Below, in pieces: positions 1-9,086 of a DNA stretch of 54,817 nt (positions are counted from its first letter, which is position 1; the number at the start of each line of letters is the position of its first letter). Location of the stretch: assembly GCF_900108875.1 (NCBI RefSeq), contig NZ_FNYJ01000002.1:104341-159157 (forward strand), written 5' to 3'. This DNA is from Pseudomonas sp. NFR16. GTDB lineage: Bacteria; Pseudomonadota; Gammaproteobacteria; Pseudomonadales; Pseudomonadaceae. Under the pieces are notes generated by a model that saw nothing but the letters and a program-made list of their open reading frames with translations, made no database searches and had not been told where the DNA came from. A program made the position numbers and the translations under genes.

Positions 1-86
1 TTGCCCGCGAAGACTGGTTTCCAGCCGAAGCATCTCCGGCGGACACACCGGCCAATCGCGGGCAAGCGCGCTCCTACGGGGGTACT
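1..86. repeat. REP pair at left edge
   Basis: An inverted pair of REP ends, TTGCCCGCGA at the start and TCGCGGGCAAGCGCGCTCCTAC near 55-76, encloses a spacer with CCGG-rich repeats. The same family recurs at 15.3, 18.2, 28.0 and 54.7 kb. It marks an intergenic space and is cut by the window edge. Confidence 0.8.
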
Positions 87-109
87 CGGGGCTGAACGCG
101 CAGCGCAAA

Positions 110-311
110 GCCCTGCGACGTGAATATCCAACCTTAATTAAATGCATTACTTTTATATTGCAATCAAACAAAATCAAGCAAATACATAATTAGCATATAA
201 CCAAAAGATACTTCTCATACGTTTCTTATAGGCTTAAGGTCATAACTTTAGCCGACCCCTTCTCCAGGCGGAGGCCGCGAATTTCTTGTCCAAGCCTGGA
301 GACACCCACCA
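110..311 (+). promoter_or_regulatory. AT-rich leader of the sulfur operon
   Basis: This stretch is strikingly A+T-rich next to its GC-rich surroundings, especially 125-240, with runs such as TAATTAAATGCATTA. It precedes the first gene of a putative sulfur-scavenging operon. CysB-type activators of sulfate-starvation genes bind AT-rich DNA of this sort, so it is inferred to hold the promoter and activator site. I see no convincing sigma-54 element. A GGAG lies 10 nt before the ATG at 312. Confidence 0.4.
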
Positions 312-1322
312 ATGTCCGCTCTCCCCCGATCCCTGCTGCGCGCCAGACATCTGCTGCTCGGCGCAGCGCTGGCCGTGTCGTTGAGCCAGACCGCCTTCGC
401 AGCCGACGCCTTGCAACCGCTGCTGGTGGCCAATCAGAAATCGGCGCTCAAGGTCTTGCTGGAAGTGTCCGGCGAACTGAAAGACGTGCCGTATGAGATC
501 AAGTTTTCTGAATTTCCCTCTGCCTCGCCGCTGGGCGAAGCCCTCAACGCAGGCGCGGTGGACATCGGCGCGCTGGGCGATGCGCCGTACGTATTCGCAC
601 TGGGCGCCGGCGCTTCGCTGAAGGTCATCAGCATCACCCACGTCAACGGCCGCTACACCACCGCTCTGATCGTGCGCAACGATTCGCCGATCAAGTCGGT
701 CGCCGATCTCAAAGGCAAACGCATCGTCACCGGGCGCGGGTCCATCGGGCACTACCTGGCCATTCGCGCGCTGGATGAAGCCGGGCTGAAAACCAGCGAT
801 GTCAGTTTTGTCTATCTGCTGCCGAGTGAGTCCCGGCTGATCCTCGACAACGGCGACGCCGATGCCTGGGCGACCTGGGCGCCCTACACCACAGTCGCCA
901 CCCAGAATGGCGCGCGTATTTTGCCCAACGGCCCGGACCTGCTGACCAACCATTCCTACGTCGCTGCCACCAGCAAAGCCATCGCCGAGAAGCGCGTGCA
1001 GCTGGATGACTTCGTCGTCCGCCTGGATCGCGCCTATCGCTGGGTCAACGACCATCCCAAGGAATACGCCGCCGCACAGGCCAAGGTCACCGGCCTGCCG
1101 CTGGAAGTCCACGTGGCCGTCAATCAGGACACCCACATGGAACGGGTGAGCATCGACGACAGCGTGATCAAGGGCTTGCAGAACACCGCCGACATCTATG
1201 AGCGCGAGGGCATCCTCAACAAGCACGTCGACGTGTCCAACGGCTTCGACCCCGAATTCAACGCCATTCGCCTGGCCGCCGAACAGGCCGCCACGCAGAA
1301 CAATCCGCAAGCGGCGCGCTAA
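312..1322 (+). CDS. ABC transporter substrate-binding protein, sulfonate/taurine type
   Basis: 336 aa. A signal peptide ends at AFA/AD (about residues 30/31), so the protein is periplasmic. The body has the SsuA/TauA/NrtA-like layout: a GALGDAPYVFALGAG-type ligand-loop motif, then DLKGKRIVTGRGSIGHY around the hinge. It should bind a small oxidised sulfur compound such as a sulfonate or sulfone. It leads a three-gene operon: 21 nt separate it from the monooxygenase gene, whose start has the RBS AAGGAG. No permease or ATPase of this class lies in the window, so the transport partners must be elsewhere. The family is clear; the ligand is inferred. Confidence 0.85.
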   Translation: MSALPRSLLRARHLLLGAALAVSLSQTAFAADALQPLLVANQKSALKVLLEVSGELKDVPYEIKFSEFPSASPLGEALNAGAVDIGALGDAPYVFALGAGASLKVISITHVNGRYTTALIVRNDSPIKSVADLKGKRIVTGRGSIGHYLAIRALDEAGLKTSDVSFVYLLPSESRLILDNGDADAWATWAPYTTVATQNGARILPNGPDLLTNHSYVAATSKAIAEKRVQLDDFVVRLDRAYRWVNDHPKEYAAAQAKVTGLPLEVHVAVNQDTHMERVSIDDSVIKGLQNTADIYEREGILNKHVDVSNGFDPEFNAIRLAAEQAATQNNPQAAR

Positions 1323-1343
1323 GCGACCGAAGGAGCGCATCTG

Positions 1344-2714
1344 ATGAGCAATTCCCGTCAACTCAAATTCGGCGCCATGGTGCATGGCGTGGGGCATGGC
1401 TGGGGCGAATGGCGCCACCCGGATGCGCAGGCCGACGCGAGCACCCATTTCGAGTGGTACAAAGGCCAGGCAAGGCTGGCGGAGGACGCGAAGTTCGATT
1501 TCGTCTTCATCGCCGACAGCCTGCATATCCACGAGAAATCCAGCCCGCACTACCTCAACCGCTTCGAGCCGCTGACCATTCTTTCGGCGCTGGCGGCGAC
1601 CACGTCGAAGATCGGCCTGGTGGCGACGGTCACCGTCAGTTACACAGAACCGTACCAGGTCGCCCGGCAGTTCTCTTCACTGGATCACATCAGCGGCGGA
1701 CGTGCCGGCTGGAACGTCGTCACCTCGTGGCTCAGTGGCACCGCCGAGAATTTCAGCAAGGCCGAACATCCGCCTCACGCGGTGCGCTACCGCATCGCCA
1801 AGGAACATGTGTCGACGGTCAAAGGGCTCTGGGATTCCTGGGAAGATGACGCCTTCACCCGCAACAAGCAGACCGGCGAGTTTTTCGACCGCGACAAATT
1901 GCATGCGCTGAATCATCGCGGCGAGTTCTTCCAGGTCAAAGGCCCGCTGAACATCGCCCGCTCCAAACAGGGGCAGCCGGTTCTGTTTCAGGCCGGAACG
2001 TCAGAGGACGGGCGCAACTTTGCCGCCGAATATTCCGATGCCATCTTCGTGCACGCCGAGTCGTTCGAAGACGCCCAGGCTTATTACACCGACCTCAAAC
2101 GTCGCGCTGAAGCGTTTGGCCGCAATCCGGACACCCTGTCGATCCTGCCCGGCATTCGCCCCATCGTCGGGCGCAACGCCGAAGAGGTCGAGCATCGCTA
2201 TCAACAGGCCGTCGAACTGGTGAGCATCGAGGACGCCATTGTCGCCCTCGGCCGGCCGTTCAACGACCATGACTTCAGCCAGTATCCGCTCGACGCGCCG
2301 TTCCCGGAGTTGGGTGATCTTGGGGCCAACAGCCAGAAAGGTGGCTCCGATCGCATCAAGCAGCAGGCGCGTGAACATCGTCTGACGCTGCGTCAGGTGG
2401 CGCTCGACTTTTCCCGGCCACGGCGCGAATTCGTCGGTACGCCTGAGCAGGTGGCCGATCAGATTCAGCACTGGTTCGAGAACGGCGCAAGCGACGGTTT
2501 CATCATCAACTCGTTGCTCCCCGACGGCCTGAAATACTTCACCGAACTGGTCATCCCGGTCCTGCAGAAACGCGGACTGCAGCGAAGCGAATACACCGGC
2601 ACGACCCTGCGCGAACATTTCGGGCTGCCGTTTCCGGTCAACCGCTATACCGCCGCCCGAGCGTCGACTGCGCCTGTGCAAACCACCGACAGACAGACAC
2701 AGGTTCCGGCATGA
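1344..2714 (+). CDS. NtaA/DszA-family FMNH2-dependent monooxygenase
   Basis: 456 aa, the normal length for the NtaA/SnaA/DszA branch of the luciferase-like superfamily. Family hallmarks include [12 protein letters not shown] near residue 50, the [19 protein letters not shown] block near 115-135 and [19 protein letters not shown] near 215. These enzymes use reduced FMN from a separate reductase to oxidise sulfones, sulfides or chelators such as nitrilotriacetate. It sits between a sulfonate-type binding protein and a DszC/SfnB-like flavoprotein, with a 4-nt ATGA overlap into the latter. That context argues for cleavage of a C-S bond in sulfur scavenging. No flavin reductase gene is present here. 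The substrate is unknown. Confidence 0.85.
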   Translation: MSNSRQLKFGAMVHGVGHGWGEWRHPDAQADASTHFEWYKGQARLAEDAKFDFVFIADSLHIHEKSSPHYLNRFEPLTILSALAATTSKIGLVATVTVSYTEPYQVARQFSSLDHISGGRAGWNVVTSWLSGTAENFSKAEHPPHAVRYRIAKEHVSTVKGLWDSWEDDAFTRNKQTGEFFDRDKLHALNHRGEFFQVKGPLNIARSKQGQPVLFQAGTSEDGRNFAAEYSDAIFVHAESFEDAQAYYTDLKRRAEAFGRNPDTLSILPGIRPIVGRNAEEVEHRYQQAVELVSIEDAIVALGRPFNDHDFSQYPLDAPFPELGDLGANSQKGGSDRIKQQAREHRLTLRQVALDFSRPRREFVGTPEQVADQIQHWFENGASDGFIINSLLPDGLKYFTELVIPVLQKRGLQRSEYTGTTLREHFGLPFPVNRYTAARASTAPVQTTDRQTQVPA

Positions 2715-3892
2715 ACGCAGGATTGAAACCGGCCACAGCTGCAGGCGTCGAATCCGATGACGCATTCCTTCTGCGTTTGCAGGGAATCAGCCGGCAGCTG
2801 GCAGAAACCGCCGCGCATTACGACGAGACAGGCGAGTTCCCACACGACAATTTCCGTTTGCTGCATGAGCACGGACTGCTTGGCCTGACCGTCGAAACCG
2901 CGCTCGGTGGCGGCGCGGCCGACTTGCGCCAGGCGCAACGGGTCATCAGCGCCGTGGCCAGGGGTGAACCGTCGACAGCGCTGATTCTGGTGATGCAGTA
3001 CATCCAGCACACGCGTATCCGCGACGTCAGAAACTGGCCAGAGCACCTGCGCCGTCGGGTTGCGCTCGACGCCGTCAACGAGGGCGCGCTGATCAATGCC
3101 CTGCGCGTCGAGCCGGATCTGGGCTCACCCTCGCGCGGCGGCCTGCCCGCCACCGTGGCGCAGCGAACCGCCGAGGGCTGGCGGATCAACGGCCGGAAAA
3201 TCTACTCCACCGGCAGCCATGGCCTGACCTGGTTCAACGTCTGGGCGCGCAGCGACGATACCGACCCTGCCGTCGGCGTCTGGCTGGTGCGCAAGGACAC
3301 CCCCGGCGTGCGTATCGTCGAAGACTGGGATCATCTGGGCATGCGCGCCACGTGCAGCCATGAAGTGATCTTCGAGGACGTGCTGGTGCCGCTCGATCAC
3401 GCGGTCAACACCAGTCCGTGGACGGCGCCGCAGCCGGAGCTGGACGCCAACGGCGTGCTCTGGATGGCGGTGTTGATGGCTTCGGTGTACGACGGTGTCG
3501 CGCAATCGGCGCGGGAGTGGCTGGTGCAGTTCCTCGAAGAGCGCAAGCCCTCCAACCTCGGCGCGTCGTTGTCGACTCTGCCGCGCTTTCAGGAGCTTCT
3601 CGGCCACATCGACACCCTGCTGTTCGCCAACCGCACGCTGCTGGATTCGGCAACCCACGGCCTGACCCCGGCAAGCCATGCCGCGCAGATCAAATACCTG
3701 GTGACCAGCAACGCCATCCGGGCGGTCGAGCTGGCCATCGAAGCGACCGGCAATCCTGGGCTGTCGCGCAGCAATGCCTTGCAACGGCATTACCGCAACG
3801 TGCTGTGCGCTCGGGTGCACACGCCCCAGAACGACGTGGTTTTGCAAGGCGTGGGGAAAGCCGCGTTCGCGGCGCGCAAGGCTCAGGACTGA
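2711..3892 (+). CDS. acyl-CoA-dehydrogenase-like flavoprotein (SfnB/DszC type)
   Basis: 393 aa with the full three-domain acyl-CoA dehydrogenase fold. The N-terminal helical domain includes [18 protein letters not shown], the middle beta domain [20 protein letters not shown], and the C-terminal helical domain ends [21 protein letters not shown]. This branch includes DszC and SfnB, which act as FMN-dependent monooxygenases in desulfurisation rather than as beta-oxidation enzymes. Its start overlaps the previous stop by 4 nt, implying translational coupling with the NtaA/DszA-like gene. Sulfur oxidation is inferred from branch and neighbours; a true acyl-CoA role cannot be excluded. Confidence 0.8.
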   Translation: MNAGLKPATAAGVESDDAFLLRLQGISRQLAETAAHYDETGEFPHDNFRLLHEHGLLGLTVETALGGGAADLRQAQRVISAVARGEPSTALILVMQYIQHTRIRDVRNWPEHLRRRVALDAVNEGALINALRVEPDLGSPSRGGLPATVAQRTAEGWRINGRKIYSTGSHGLTWFNVWARSDDTDPAVGVWLVRKDTPGVRIVEDWDHLGMRATCSHEVIFEDVLVPLDHAVNTSPWTAPQPELDANGVLWMAVLMASVYDGVAQSAREWLVQFLEERKPSNLGASLSTLPRFQELLGHIDTLLFANRTLLDSATHGLTPASHAAQIKYLVTSNAIRAVELAIEATGNPGLSRSNALQRHYRNVLCARVHTPQNDVVLQGVGKAAFAARKAQD

Positions 3893-3925
3893 GTCTTGCG
3901 CATCTGATCACGGTCGAGGGCCGAG

Positions 3926-6214
3926 TCAGTCCAGTATCAGCGGCGGGTCGAACGCGGTGATTGCGGGCAACGGCCCGCGCCACTTCTCGACCTCCACGAA
4001 TGCTGTCTGCGCCGAACAGCCCTGAGACAGGCTCGATGAGCCGACATCTTCCGTCACGACGTTCGGGTTGCCATGGACTTCCAGGCTATGAGAGAGGCCT
4101 TTGCTCAGCGGATCGAACCAGGCGCCAGTCGCAATCTGCGCGACGCCGGGACGAATGTCATCCGACAGAATGACCCCTGCCAGGAACGCCCCGCGCGGGT
4201 TGAACACCCTCACCACGTCGCCCTCGTCAATCCCCCTCGCTTGCGCATCCTGCCGATTGAGCGTCAACGGCTCACGCCCCTGCACCTTTGAGGCCTGACT
4301 GTAAGCGCCATGATCGTACTGGCTGTGCAGGCGGGTTTTCGGCTGGTTCGACAACAAGTGCAGCGGCAGTGACCCGACAGGCTTGTCCAGCCAGACCGGA
4401 TGGCCGGGACAGTCCTGATAACCGAAACCTGCGATCGTCTCGCTGAAGATTTCCAGCCTGCCGGACGGCGTCGGCAGCGGATTGCCCTCGGGATCATCAC
4501 GAAAGGATTTGAGCAGTACGGTATCGCTTTCCGGGTAATCCACCTCGAACAGGCCGTCACGCCAGAACTGTTCGTAATCGGGCAACGTGACTGCAAAACT
4601 GTCGACGCGCTGGCGCGACTCCTCATAGATGAAGCGCAGCCACTGAGCGGCATCACGACCTTCGGTGAACACCTGCTCGAAGTGCAGACGTTGCGCCAGC
4701 GCCGCCAGGATCGAGTAATCGTCACGCGCCTCGCCTATCGGCTCGATGGCCTTGCGCATGGCGATCATGAAACGGTCGGAGGCCGCGCTGCCGATGTCAT
4801 CGCGCTCAAGGGCGGTAGTGGCCGGCAGCACAATATCGGCGTATTTCGCCTGAGCCGTCCAATACTGCTCATGGACGATGATCGTTTGCGGACGTTGCCA
4901 GGCGTTCAGCAGGCGATTGAGGTCCTGATGGTGATGGAAAATATTGCCGCCCGCCCAGTACACCAGGCGGATGTTCGGATAATGCAGGCGTCGGCCGTTG
5001 TAATCGAAGGGTGCGCCCGGATTGAGCAGCATGTCGGTGACCCGCGCCACCGGAATGAAGTCCTTGACCGGGTTCACGCCCTGAGAAAACCTTGGCCCTG
5101 AAAACGCCTTGCGCCCGCTGCCGGTGTTGTTCATGCAGCCATAACCCAGACCGAACCCGCCGCCCGGCAGACCGATCTGCCCGAGCAGTGCCGCCAGCGT
5201 GACGGTCATCCAGAACGGCTGTTCGCCAGCCTGCGAGCGCTGCAACGAATACGCGACGTTGATCATCGTGCGCTTGCTCGCCATTTCACGCGCCAGACTG
5301 ACGATGCGCGAAGCGGGAATGTCCGTCAGACCCTGCGCCCACGCCGGCGTTTTCGGCACGCCATCGGCGTGACCGCGCAGGTACTCGATGAACCGCTCAT
5401 GACCAACGGTGTAACGACGCAAAAATGCCTCATTGTGCAGCCCTTCGTCGACCAGCACCCAGCACAGCGCCATCATCAGCGCGGTATCGCTGCCAGGACG
5501 TACCGCCAGCCACTCGTTATGTTCCGGGCCCTGTAAATCGCTGCGCAGCGGGCTGACATTGACGAAGCGCACGCCGGCCTCCGACATGCCCTGAATCCCT
5601 TGACTGACCAGATGATCACTCGCCCCGCCGGGGCTGCACTGAGCGTTTTTGACGGGCAGCCCGCCAAACGCCACGAACAGCTCGCAGTGGCGCGCCATGT
5701 TCTGCCACGACGTATGCGCGGCCAGCAGCCAGTCCATGTTGCCGACGATGTGCGGCATCAACACCCGCCCGGCGCCCAGGCTGTAGCTGTCGACGCTGTA
5801 GACGTAGCCGCCAAATCCGTTGAGGAATCGATGCAGCTGGCTCTGTGCATGGTGAAAACGGCCAGCACTGCCCCAGCCATAGCTGCCGCCGAAGATCGCC
5901 TGGTTGCCATGCTCGCTTTTTACCCGGGACAATTCGGCTGCGACCAGATCCAGCGCGGTGTCCCAAGACACTTCGACGAAGGCTTCCTGACCGCGCAGAT
6001 GCGGCTGGCGCAGCGCTGGATGATCCGCAAAGCGCTCGAGAAAACTGCGACGGATCGCGGGCCGACGGATCCGCGTGGGCGAGTCGATTGCGCCCGGTAT
6101 GGACGCGCCGATGGGTGAAGGGTCGGCATCCCACTCCACCGGGTCCATGCCCACCAGTCGCCCGGCGTCCACGCGCGGACGATAAGCGCCCCAGTGCAGC
6201 GAAGTGAAACTCAT
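3926..6214 (-). CDS. bisC: molybdopterin oxidoreductase, biotin/methionine sulfoxide reductase type
   Basis: 762 aa from the ATG at 6214, chosen because AGGAG lies 9-10 nt upstream and the protein then begins MSFTSLHWGAYRP as in BisC (777 aa in E. coli). An upstream in-frame extension is Arg-rich and has no RBS. The DMSO-reductase family signature YGWGSAGRFH lies at 112-121 (Trp114), and the likely Mo-ligand Ser145 is in SYSLGAG. The C-terminal DVGSSSLSQGCSAQT block binds the dinucleotide cofactor. There is no twin-arginine leader, so it is cytoplasmic and should reduce small S- or N-oxides such as methionine, biotin or dimethyl sulfoxide. It lies 43 nt after the binding-protein gene at 6258-7241, forming a two-gene operon. 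Confidence 0.85.
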   Translation of the reverse strand: MSFTSLHWGAYRPRVDAGRLVGMDPVEWDADPSPIGASIPGAIDSPTRIRRPAIRRSFLERFADHPALRQPHLRGQEAFVEVSWDTALDLVAAELSRVKSEHGNQAIFGGSYGWGSAGRFHHAQSQLHRFLNGFGGYVYSVDSYSLGAGRVLMPHIVGNMDWLLAAHTSWQNMARHCELFVAFGGLPVKNAQCSPGGASDHLVSQGIQGMSEAGVRFVNVSPLRSDLQGPEHNEWLAVRPGSDTALMMALCWVLVDEGLHNEAFLRRYTVGHERFIEYLRGHADGVPKTPAWAQGLTDIPASRIVSLAREMASKRTMINVAYSLQRSQAGEQPFWMTVTLAALLGQIGLPGGGFGLGYGCMNNTGSGRKAFSGPRFSQGVNPVKDFIPVARVTDMLLNPGAPFDYNGRRLHYPNIRLVYWAGGNIFHHHQDLNRLLNAWQRPQTIIVHEQYWTAQAKYADIVLPATTALERDDIGSAASDRFMIAMRKAIEPIGEARDDYSILAALAQRLHFEQVFTEGRDAAQWLRFIYEESRQRVDSFAVTLPDYEQFWRDGLFEVDYPESDTVLLKSFRDDPEGNPLPTPSGRLEIFSETIAGFGYQDCPGHPVWLDKPVGSLPLHLLSNQPKTRLHSQYDHGAYSQASKVQGREPLTLNRQDAQARGIDEGDVVRVFNPRGAFLAGVILSDDIRPGVAQIATGAWFDPLSKGLSHSLEVHGNPNVVTEDVGSSSLSQGCSAQTAFVEVEKWRGPLPAITAFDPPLILD

Positions 6215-6257
6215 AGGTGCGTGCTCCTGATGGTCTGCGACTTCGGCATGGACGGGA

Positions 6258-7241
6258 TCATCGCGCCGCCTGCGCCGACGCCTGACCTGTGCCGTCCAGC
6301 ACTTGAGTGAACGTGTCATCGAACACTGTGCCAGCCGGATAGGTTTTCGTCAGCCCGGCGCCGTTGAAAAAGTCGATGGTCTGCTGCGCCTGCGCGATCA
6401 CCTGCGGGGTAATCGGCAGCACCACGGTGGCCGAACGCTCGAACCAGCGTCGCGCAACCTCGGCATCGGCTTTGGAAAGCTGCGCCCAGGCGTTGGCATA
6501 GGCGTCGGTGTTCTGCCTGCTGGCGACGGACCAAGCCCGAGCCTTCTGAAGACGCTGAAGGAAATCGCTGATCTGCACACGCTTGTCCTTGATCGCCCGA
6601 TCGTTGGCGACAATGAAGCTCTGCGCTGGAATCAGGCCAGTCGCCGTGGTGATCACCCGCCCGCCTTGGCGCTCCTGCTGAATCACGTAGGGGTCCCACG
6701 TCGCGATGGCATCGACCGAGCCACCGTCCAGCGCATGCGAAGCATCCAGTGCACTCAGGTAGCGGTAGTCCACGTCATTGCGCGGGACACCCGCTTTGTC
6801 CAGCGCGGTCAGCATCAACTGTTGGCTCCATGAGCCTTTCCAGATCGCCACCCGCTTGCCCTTGAGGTCGCTGATGGTCTTGATCGGCGAATCCTTGCCG
6901 ACCACGATCGCCACACCCTCAAGGTTCTGCCGGGAAACGCCGATCACTTTGATGGGCGCACCAAGCGCGCCGAGGAACAACGCCGGCGCATCGCCCAACA
7001 GGCCCACGTCAAGACTGCCGGTGTTCAGTGCCTCGGCTACCGGTGATCCGGCGGTGAATTGTTTCCATTCCAGGGTGTAGGGCAAATCATCGAGTACGCC
7101 GGCCGCTTCCATCACGGTGCGCGCGCCATAACTCTGATCACCCACCACCAGATCTGCTGCCTGGGCAGCGCCAAGGCAGGCAGCCAGCAAAAACGCGGCT
7201 AAAGCGGTGCGCAACATAAGGGACTTGATCGACACGGGCAT
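6258..7241 (-). CDS. second sulfonate/taurine-type ABC substrate-binding protein
   Basis: 327 aa from the ATG at 7241; a start at 7271 lacks an RBS. The leader ends AQA/AD (28/29), and an LAAC tetrad inside it could alternatively serve as a lipobox at Cys22. The mature protein carries SLDVGLLGDAPALFLGALG and DLKGKRVAIWKGSWSQQ, the same fold and motif order as the protein at 312-1322, but the sequences have clearly diverged. Co-transcription with the BisC-type enzyme suggests it supplies a sulfoxide- or sulfonate-like ligand. No permease or ATPase gene accompanies it. An AT-rich promoter region lies upstream. Confidence 0.82.
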   Translation of the reverse strand: MPVSIKSLMLRTALAAFLLAACLGAAQAADLVVGDQSYGARTVMEAAGVLDDLPYTLEWKQFTAGSPVAEALNTGSLDVGLLGDAPALFLGALGAPIKVIGVSRQNLEGVAIVVGKDSPIKTISDLKGKRVAIWKGSWSQQLMLTALDKAGVPRNDVDYRYLSALDASHALDGGSVDAIATWDPYVIQQERQGGRVITTATGLIPAQSFIVANDRAIKDKRVQISDFLQRLQKARAWSVASRQNTDAYANAWAQLSKADAEVARRWFERSATVVLPITPQVIAQAQQTIDFFNGAGLTKTYPAGTVFDDTFTQVLDGTGQASAQAAR

Positions 7242-7378
7242 CTCCACAAGGCTCCATCGGAACCGGATCATTGAATGAGCGCGGTCCGCCTGTGCGGTTG
7301 CCGATTATCTGCTAACGGGACGGGCCTTCGAGTGATCGGGACCGTCTCAGCGTTAGAACCATAACACCGAAATTTACA

Positions 7379-7407
7379 TTACATAAATTCATTATGGATC
7401 TATGTAA
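7379..7407 (-). promoter_or_regulatory. AT-rich inverted repeat upstream of the binding-protein/bisC operon
   Basis: Arms TTACATA (7379-7385) and TATGTAA (7401-7407) are perfect inverted repeats around a 15-nt AT-rich spacer, inside a low-GC patch at 7360-7425. The patch is about 140 nt upstream of the ATG at 7241. It resembles an activator site, and CysB is a candidate given the sulfur genes, but no consensus match was tested. Confidence 0.35.
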
Positions 7408-7492
7408 ATATGCAAAATCTGCAGCGCCGACGTGATCGTCTTAGAAGCGCTGAGGAGCGGGTTTGAAGGAAGGAGGCAAATCGAACGCAAAC

Positions 7493-7522
7493 AAAAACGC
7501 CGCTCTGTTAAGCGGCGTTTTT
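7493..7522 (-). terminator. Rho-independent terminator of the tRNA array
   Basis: The 12-bp stem AAAAACGCCGCT / AGCGGCGTTTTT with loop CTGTTA lies 8 nt past the last tRNA on the - strand. A/T tracts flank both sides, so it can also act for + transcription. Confidence 0.9.
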
Positions 7523-7529
7523 GAGAATT

Positions 7530-7605
<76 letters not shown>

Positions 7606-7609
7606 AATA

Positions 7610-7685
7610 TGGCGTCCCCTAGGGGACTCGAACCCCTGTTACCGCCGTGAAAGGGCGGTGTCCTAGGCCACTAGACGAAGGGGAC
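7610..7685 (-). tRNA. tRNA-Glu (TTC), copy 2 in transcription order
   Basis: 76 nt on the - strand with acceptor GTCCCCT/AGGGGAC, discriminator G, encoded CCA and anticodon loop CTTTCAC (TTC). It is separated from the following tRNA-Gly by only 4 nt, so the pair must be released by processing of one precursor. Confidence 0.97.
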
Positions 7686-7690
7686 ACTGC

Positions 7691-7717
7691 CTGAAACACC
7701 ATGGTGTTGTGTTTCAG
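7691..7717 (-). other. hairpin in the tRNA spacer
   Basis: CTGAAACAC/GTGTTTCAG form a 9-bp stem. Nested inside is a competing perfect 14-nt palindrome, AACACCATGGTGTT (7695-7708). It lies in the 102-nt spacer between the two Glu-Gly pairs and probably folds in the precursor as a processing landmark. It has no U-tail, so it is unlikely to terminate. Confidence 0.5.
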
Positions 7718-7787
7718 TTCCAGAAATCCATCCGAAGATGCTTCCTGGTTTCACTCAACTTCGCCCGAGAGCAAAGCTGCTTAAAAT

Positions 7788-7863
<76 letters not shown>

Positions 7864-7865
7864 AA

Positions 7866-7941
7866 TGGCGTCCCCTAGGGGACTCGAACCCCTGTTACCG
7901 CCGTGAAAGGGCGGTGTCCTAGGCCACTAGACGAAGGGGAC
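7866..7941 (-). tRNA. tRNA-Glu (TTC), copy 1 in transcription order
   Basis: First gene of the array. It matches the copy at 7610-7685 over its length, with anticodon TTC and encoded CCA. Transcription starts about 55 nt upstream from the promoter at 8003-8031. Confidence 0.97.
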
Positions 7942-8002
7942 ACGCTACAACATTCACTCCCTGCCGCGCTTCGCTGTGTGCTTTACGCTGCAAGTGGCGC
8001 GC

Positions 8003-8031
8003 ATTCTATGGATGGTTGCAGGGGTCGTCAA
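8003..8031 (-). promoter_or_regulatory. sigma-70 promoter of the tRNA array
   Basis: On the - strand TTGACG (8031-8026) and TAGAAT (8008-8003) are spaced by exactly 17 nt. A GCGCGCC stretch follows the -10 box. Such GC-rich discriminators mark stringently controlled stable-RNA promoters. No other promoter in the window is this close to consensus. Confidence 0.9.
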
Positions 8032-8204
8032 CCCCCATGTGAAAATTTATTCAAATCAATGACTTCGCCCTCTAATTCGGTAATGAACGGCCGATACAGG
8101 ATTGTCGGCGAGCATTGCTATTAACAGCAGCCGACAGTCACACCTTCCCGCGATAGTGCATAGCCACTACACTCGGCGCACATAACTTGATTGAGGCTAG
8201 TACG

Positions 8205-8978
8205 GTGACACCACTCATTATCACCCTGATGGTTGTAGCAGGCATCGTAATCCTCATCGCCATCGGCTATCTGAATCACGTGGCCGAAGCCAAGAAGGTC
8301 GAGCGTGCGCGCACGCTGGTCGAGCTCAATGACCGCTTGCGTCGCTGCAGCGAATTGTCCGAGACATTCCCCGGCCAGCTGATGTCGCCAGCACTCAAAC
8401 TGTTGCTGGTGCGTCTGGAGCTGAACGTCATCAAGCGCCTGATCGCCCTGGAAAGACGCAACAACCCTGGCATTCAAGAGCGCGAAACCGAGCTCGAAGC
8501 CCTCGTCGCGCAAGGGGAAAACATCAAGGTCAGCAACCCCGCCAGCCCGATCCAGACCGAAGCCAAGGCCAAAGACGTGCGCTTCCTGCTCGAAGCGATG
8601 CACGGTCAGGTGACCCGCGCCGCCCACGACGGTTTCCTGCAGACCGCAGAAGCCAAGCACTGGATTCGCGAGATCCGCAACATGCTGGTGCTCCTGCACA
8701 TCGAGTTTTTCAATAACCTGGGTCAGCAGGCGCTGAATCAGGAGCAGCCCGGTCAGGCGCGTCTGGCCTTCGAGCGTGGCGTTCAGTACCTGAAGAATCA
8801 GGCAGAGCCTGCGCCGTGGAAAAACCATCTTCAGGCCATGGAGCGCCAACTGGCACGCGCCAACGCCATGGTGCTCGACACCATCGCGCCGACCGAAGAC
8901 GACAACAATGAACTGACCGAAGGGCTGAAAGCCGATAACGCCGATGCCGAATGGAAGAAGAAAGCCATCTACGACTGA
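8205..8978 (+). CDS. membrane-anchored coiled protein of unknown function
   Basis: 257 aa from the GTG at 8205, chosen because GAGG ends 8 nt upstream; a TTG at 8187 has no RBS. One N-terminal membrane segment (about residues 3-22) is followed by a long helical, charged region with many Ala/Glu/Arg residues. It contains VERARTLVELNDRLRRCSE and FLQTAEAKHWIREIRNMLV, so most of the protein is probably cytoplasmic. I recall orthologues only as conserved hypothetical proteins in Pseudomonas. It is a single gene, divergent from the tRNA array and convergent with msrC. No function is assigned. Confidence 0.75.
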   Translation: MTPLIITLMVVAGIVILIAIGYLNHVAEAKKVERARTLVELNDRLRRCSELSETFPGQLMSPALKLLLVRLELNVIKRLIALERRNNPGIQERETELEALVAQGENIKVSNPASPIQTEAKAKDVRFLLEAMHGQVTRAAHDGFLQTAEAKHWIREIRNMLVLLHIEFFNNLGQQALNQEQPGQARLAFERGVQYLKNQAEPAPWKNHLQAMERQLARANAMVLDTIAPTEDDNNELTEGLKADNADAEWKKKAIYD

Positions 8979-9004
8979 TGGCTTGATCCAAGGCGATTCC
9001 CTCT

Positions 9005-9074
9005 GTGGGTGTGAGCGTGCTCACGAGGGCGTTGCCTCAGCTACACGCACATTCGCGAGCACGCTCACTCCCAC
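9005..9074. repeat. inverted REP-like pair between convergent genes
   Basis: Near-identical inverted arms of about 21 nt (9005-9025 and 9054-9074, GTGGGNGTGAGCGTGCTCNCG) form a large stem. It lies between the 3' ends of the membrane protein gene and msrC. It belongs to a different REP variant from the GCGCGCTTGCCCGCGA type. Confidence 0.75.
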
Positions 9075-9086
9075 CGCTCAACCCAC

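Noticed and set aside
240..1550. 436-aa reading frame antisense to the first binding-protein gene
   Set aside because: It is an antisense shadow of two well-supported + genes, has low-complexity Gly/Val/Arg content and no RBS.
6215..6319. N-terminal extension of the BisC-type protein with seven consecutive Arg, which could suggest a Tat leader
   Set aside because: There is no RRxFLK motif or hydrophobic segment, and the ATG at 6214 has a proper RBS and the family N-terminus.
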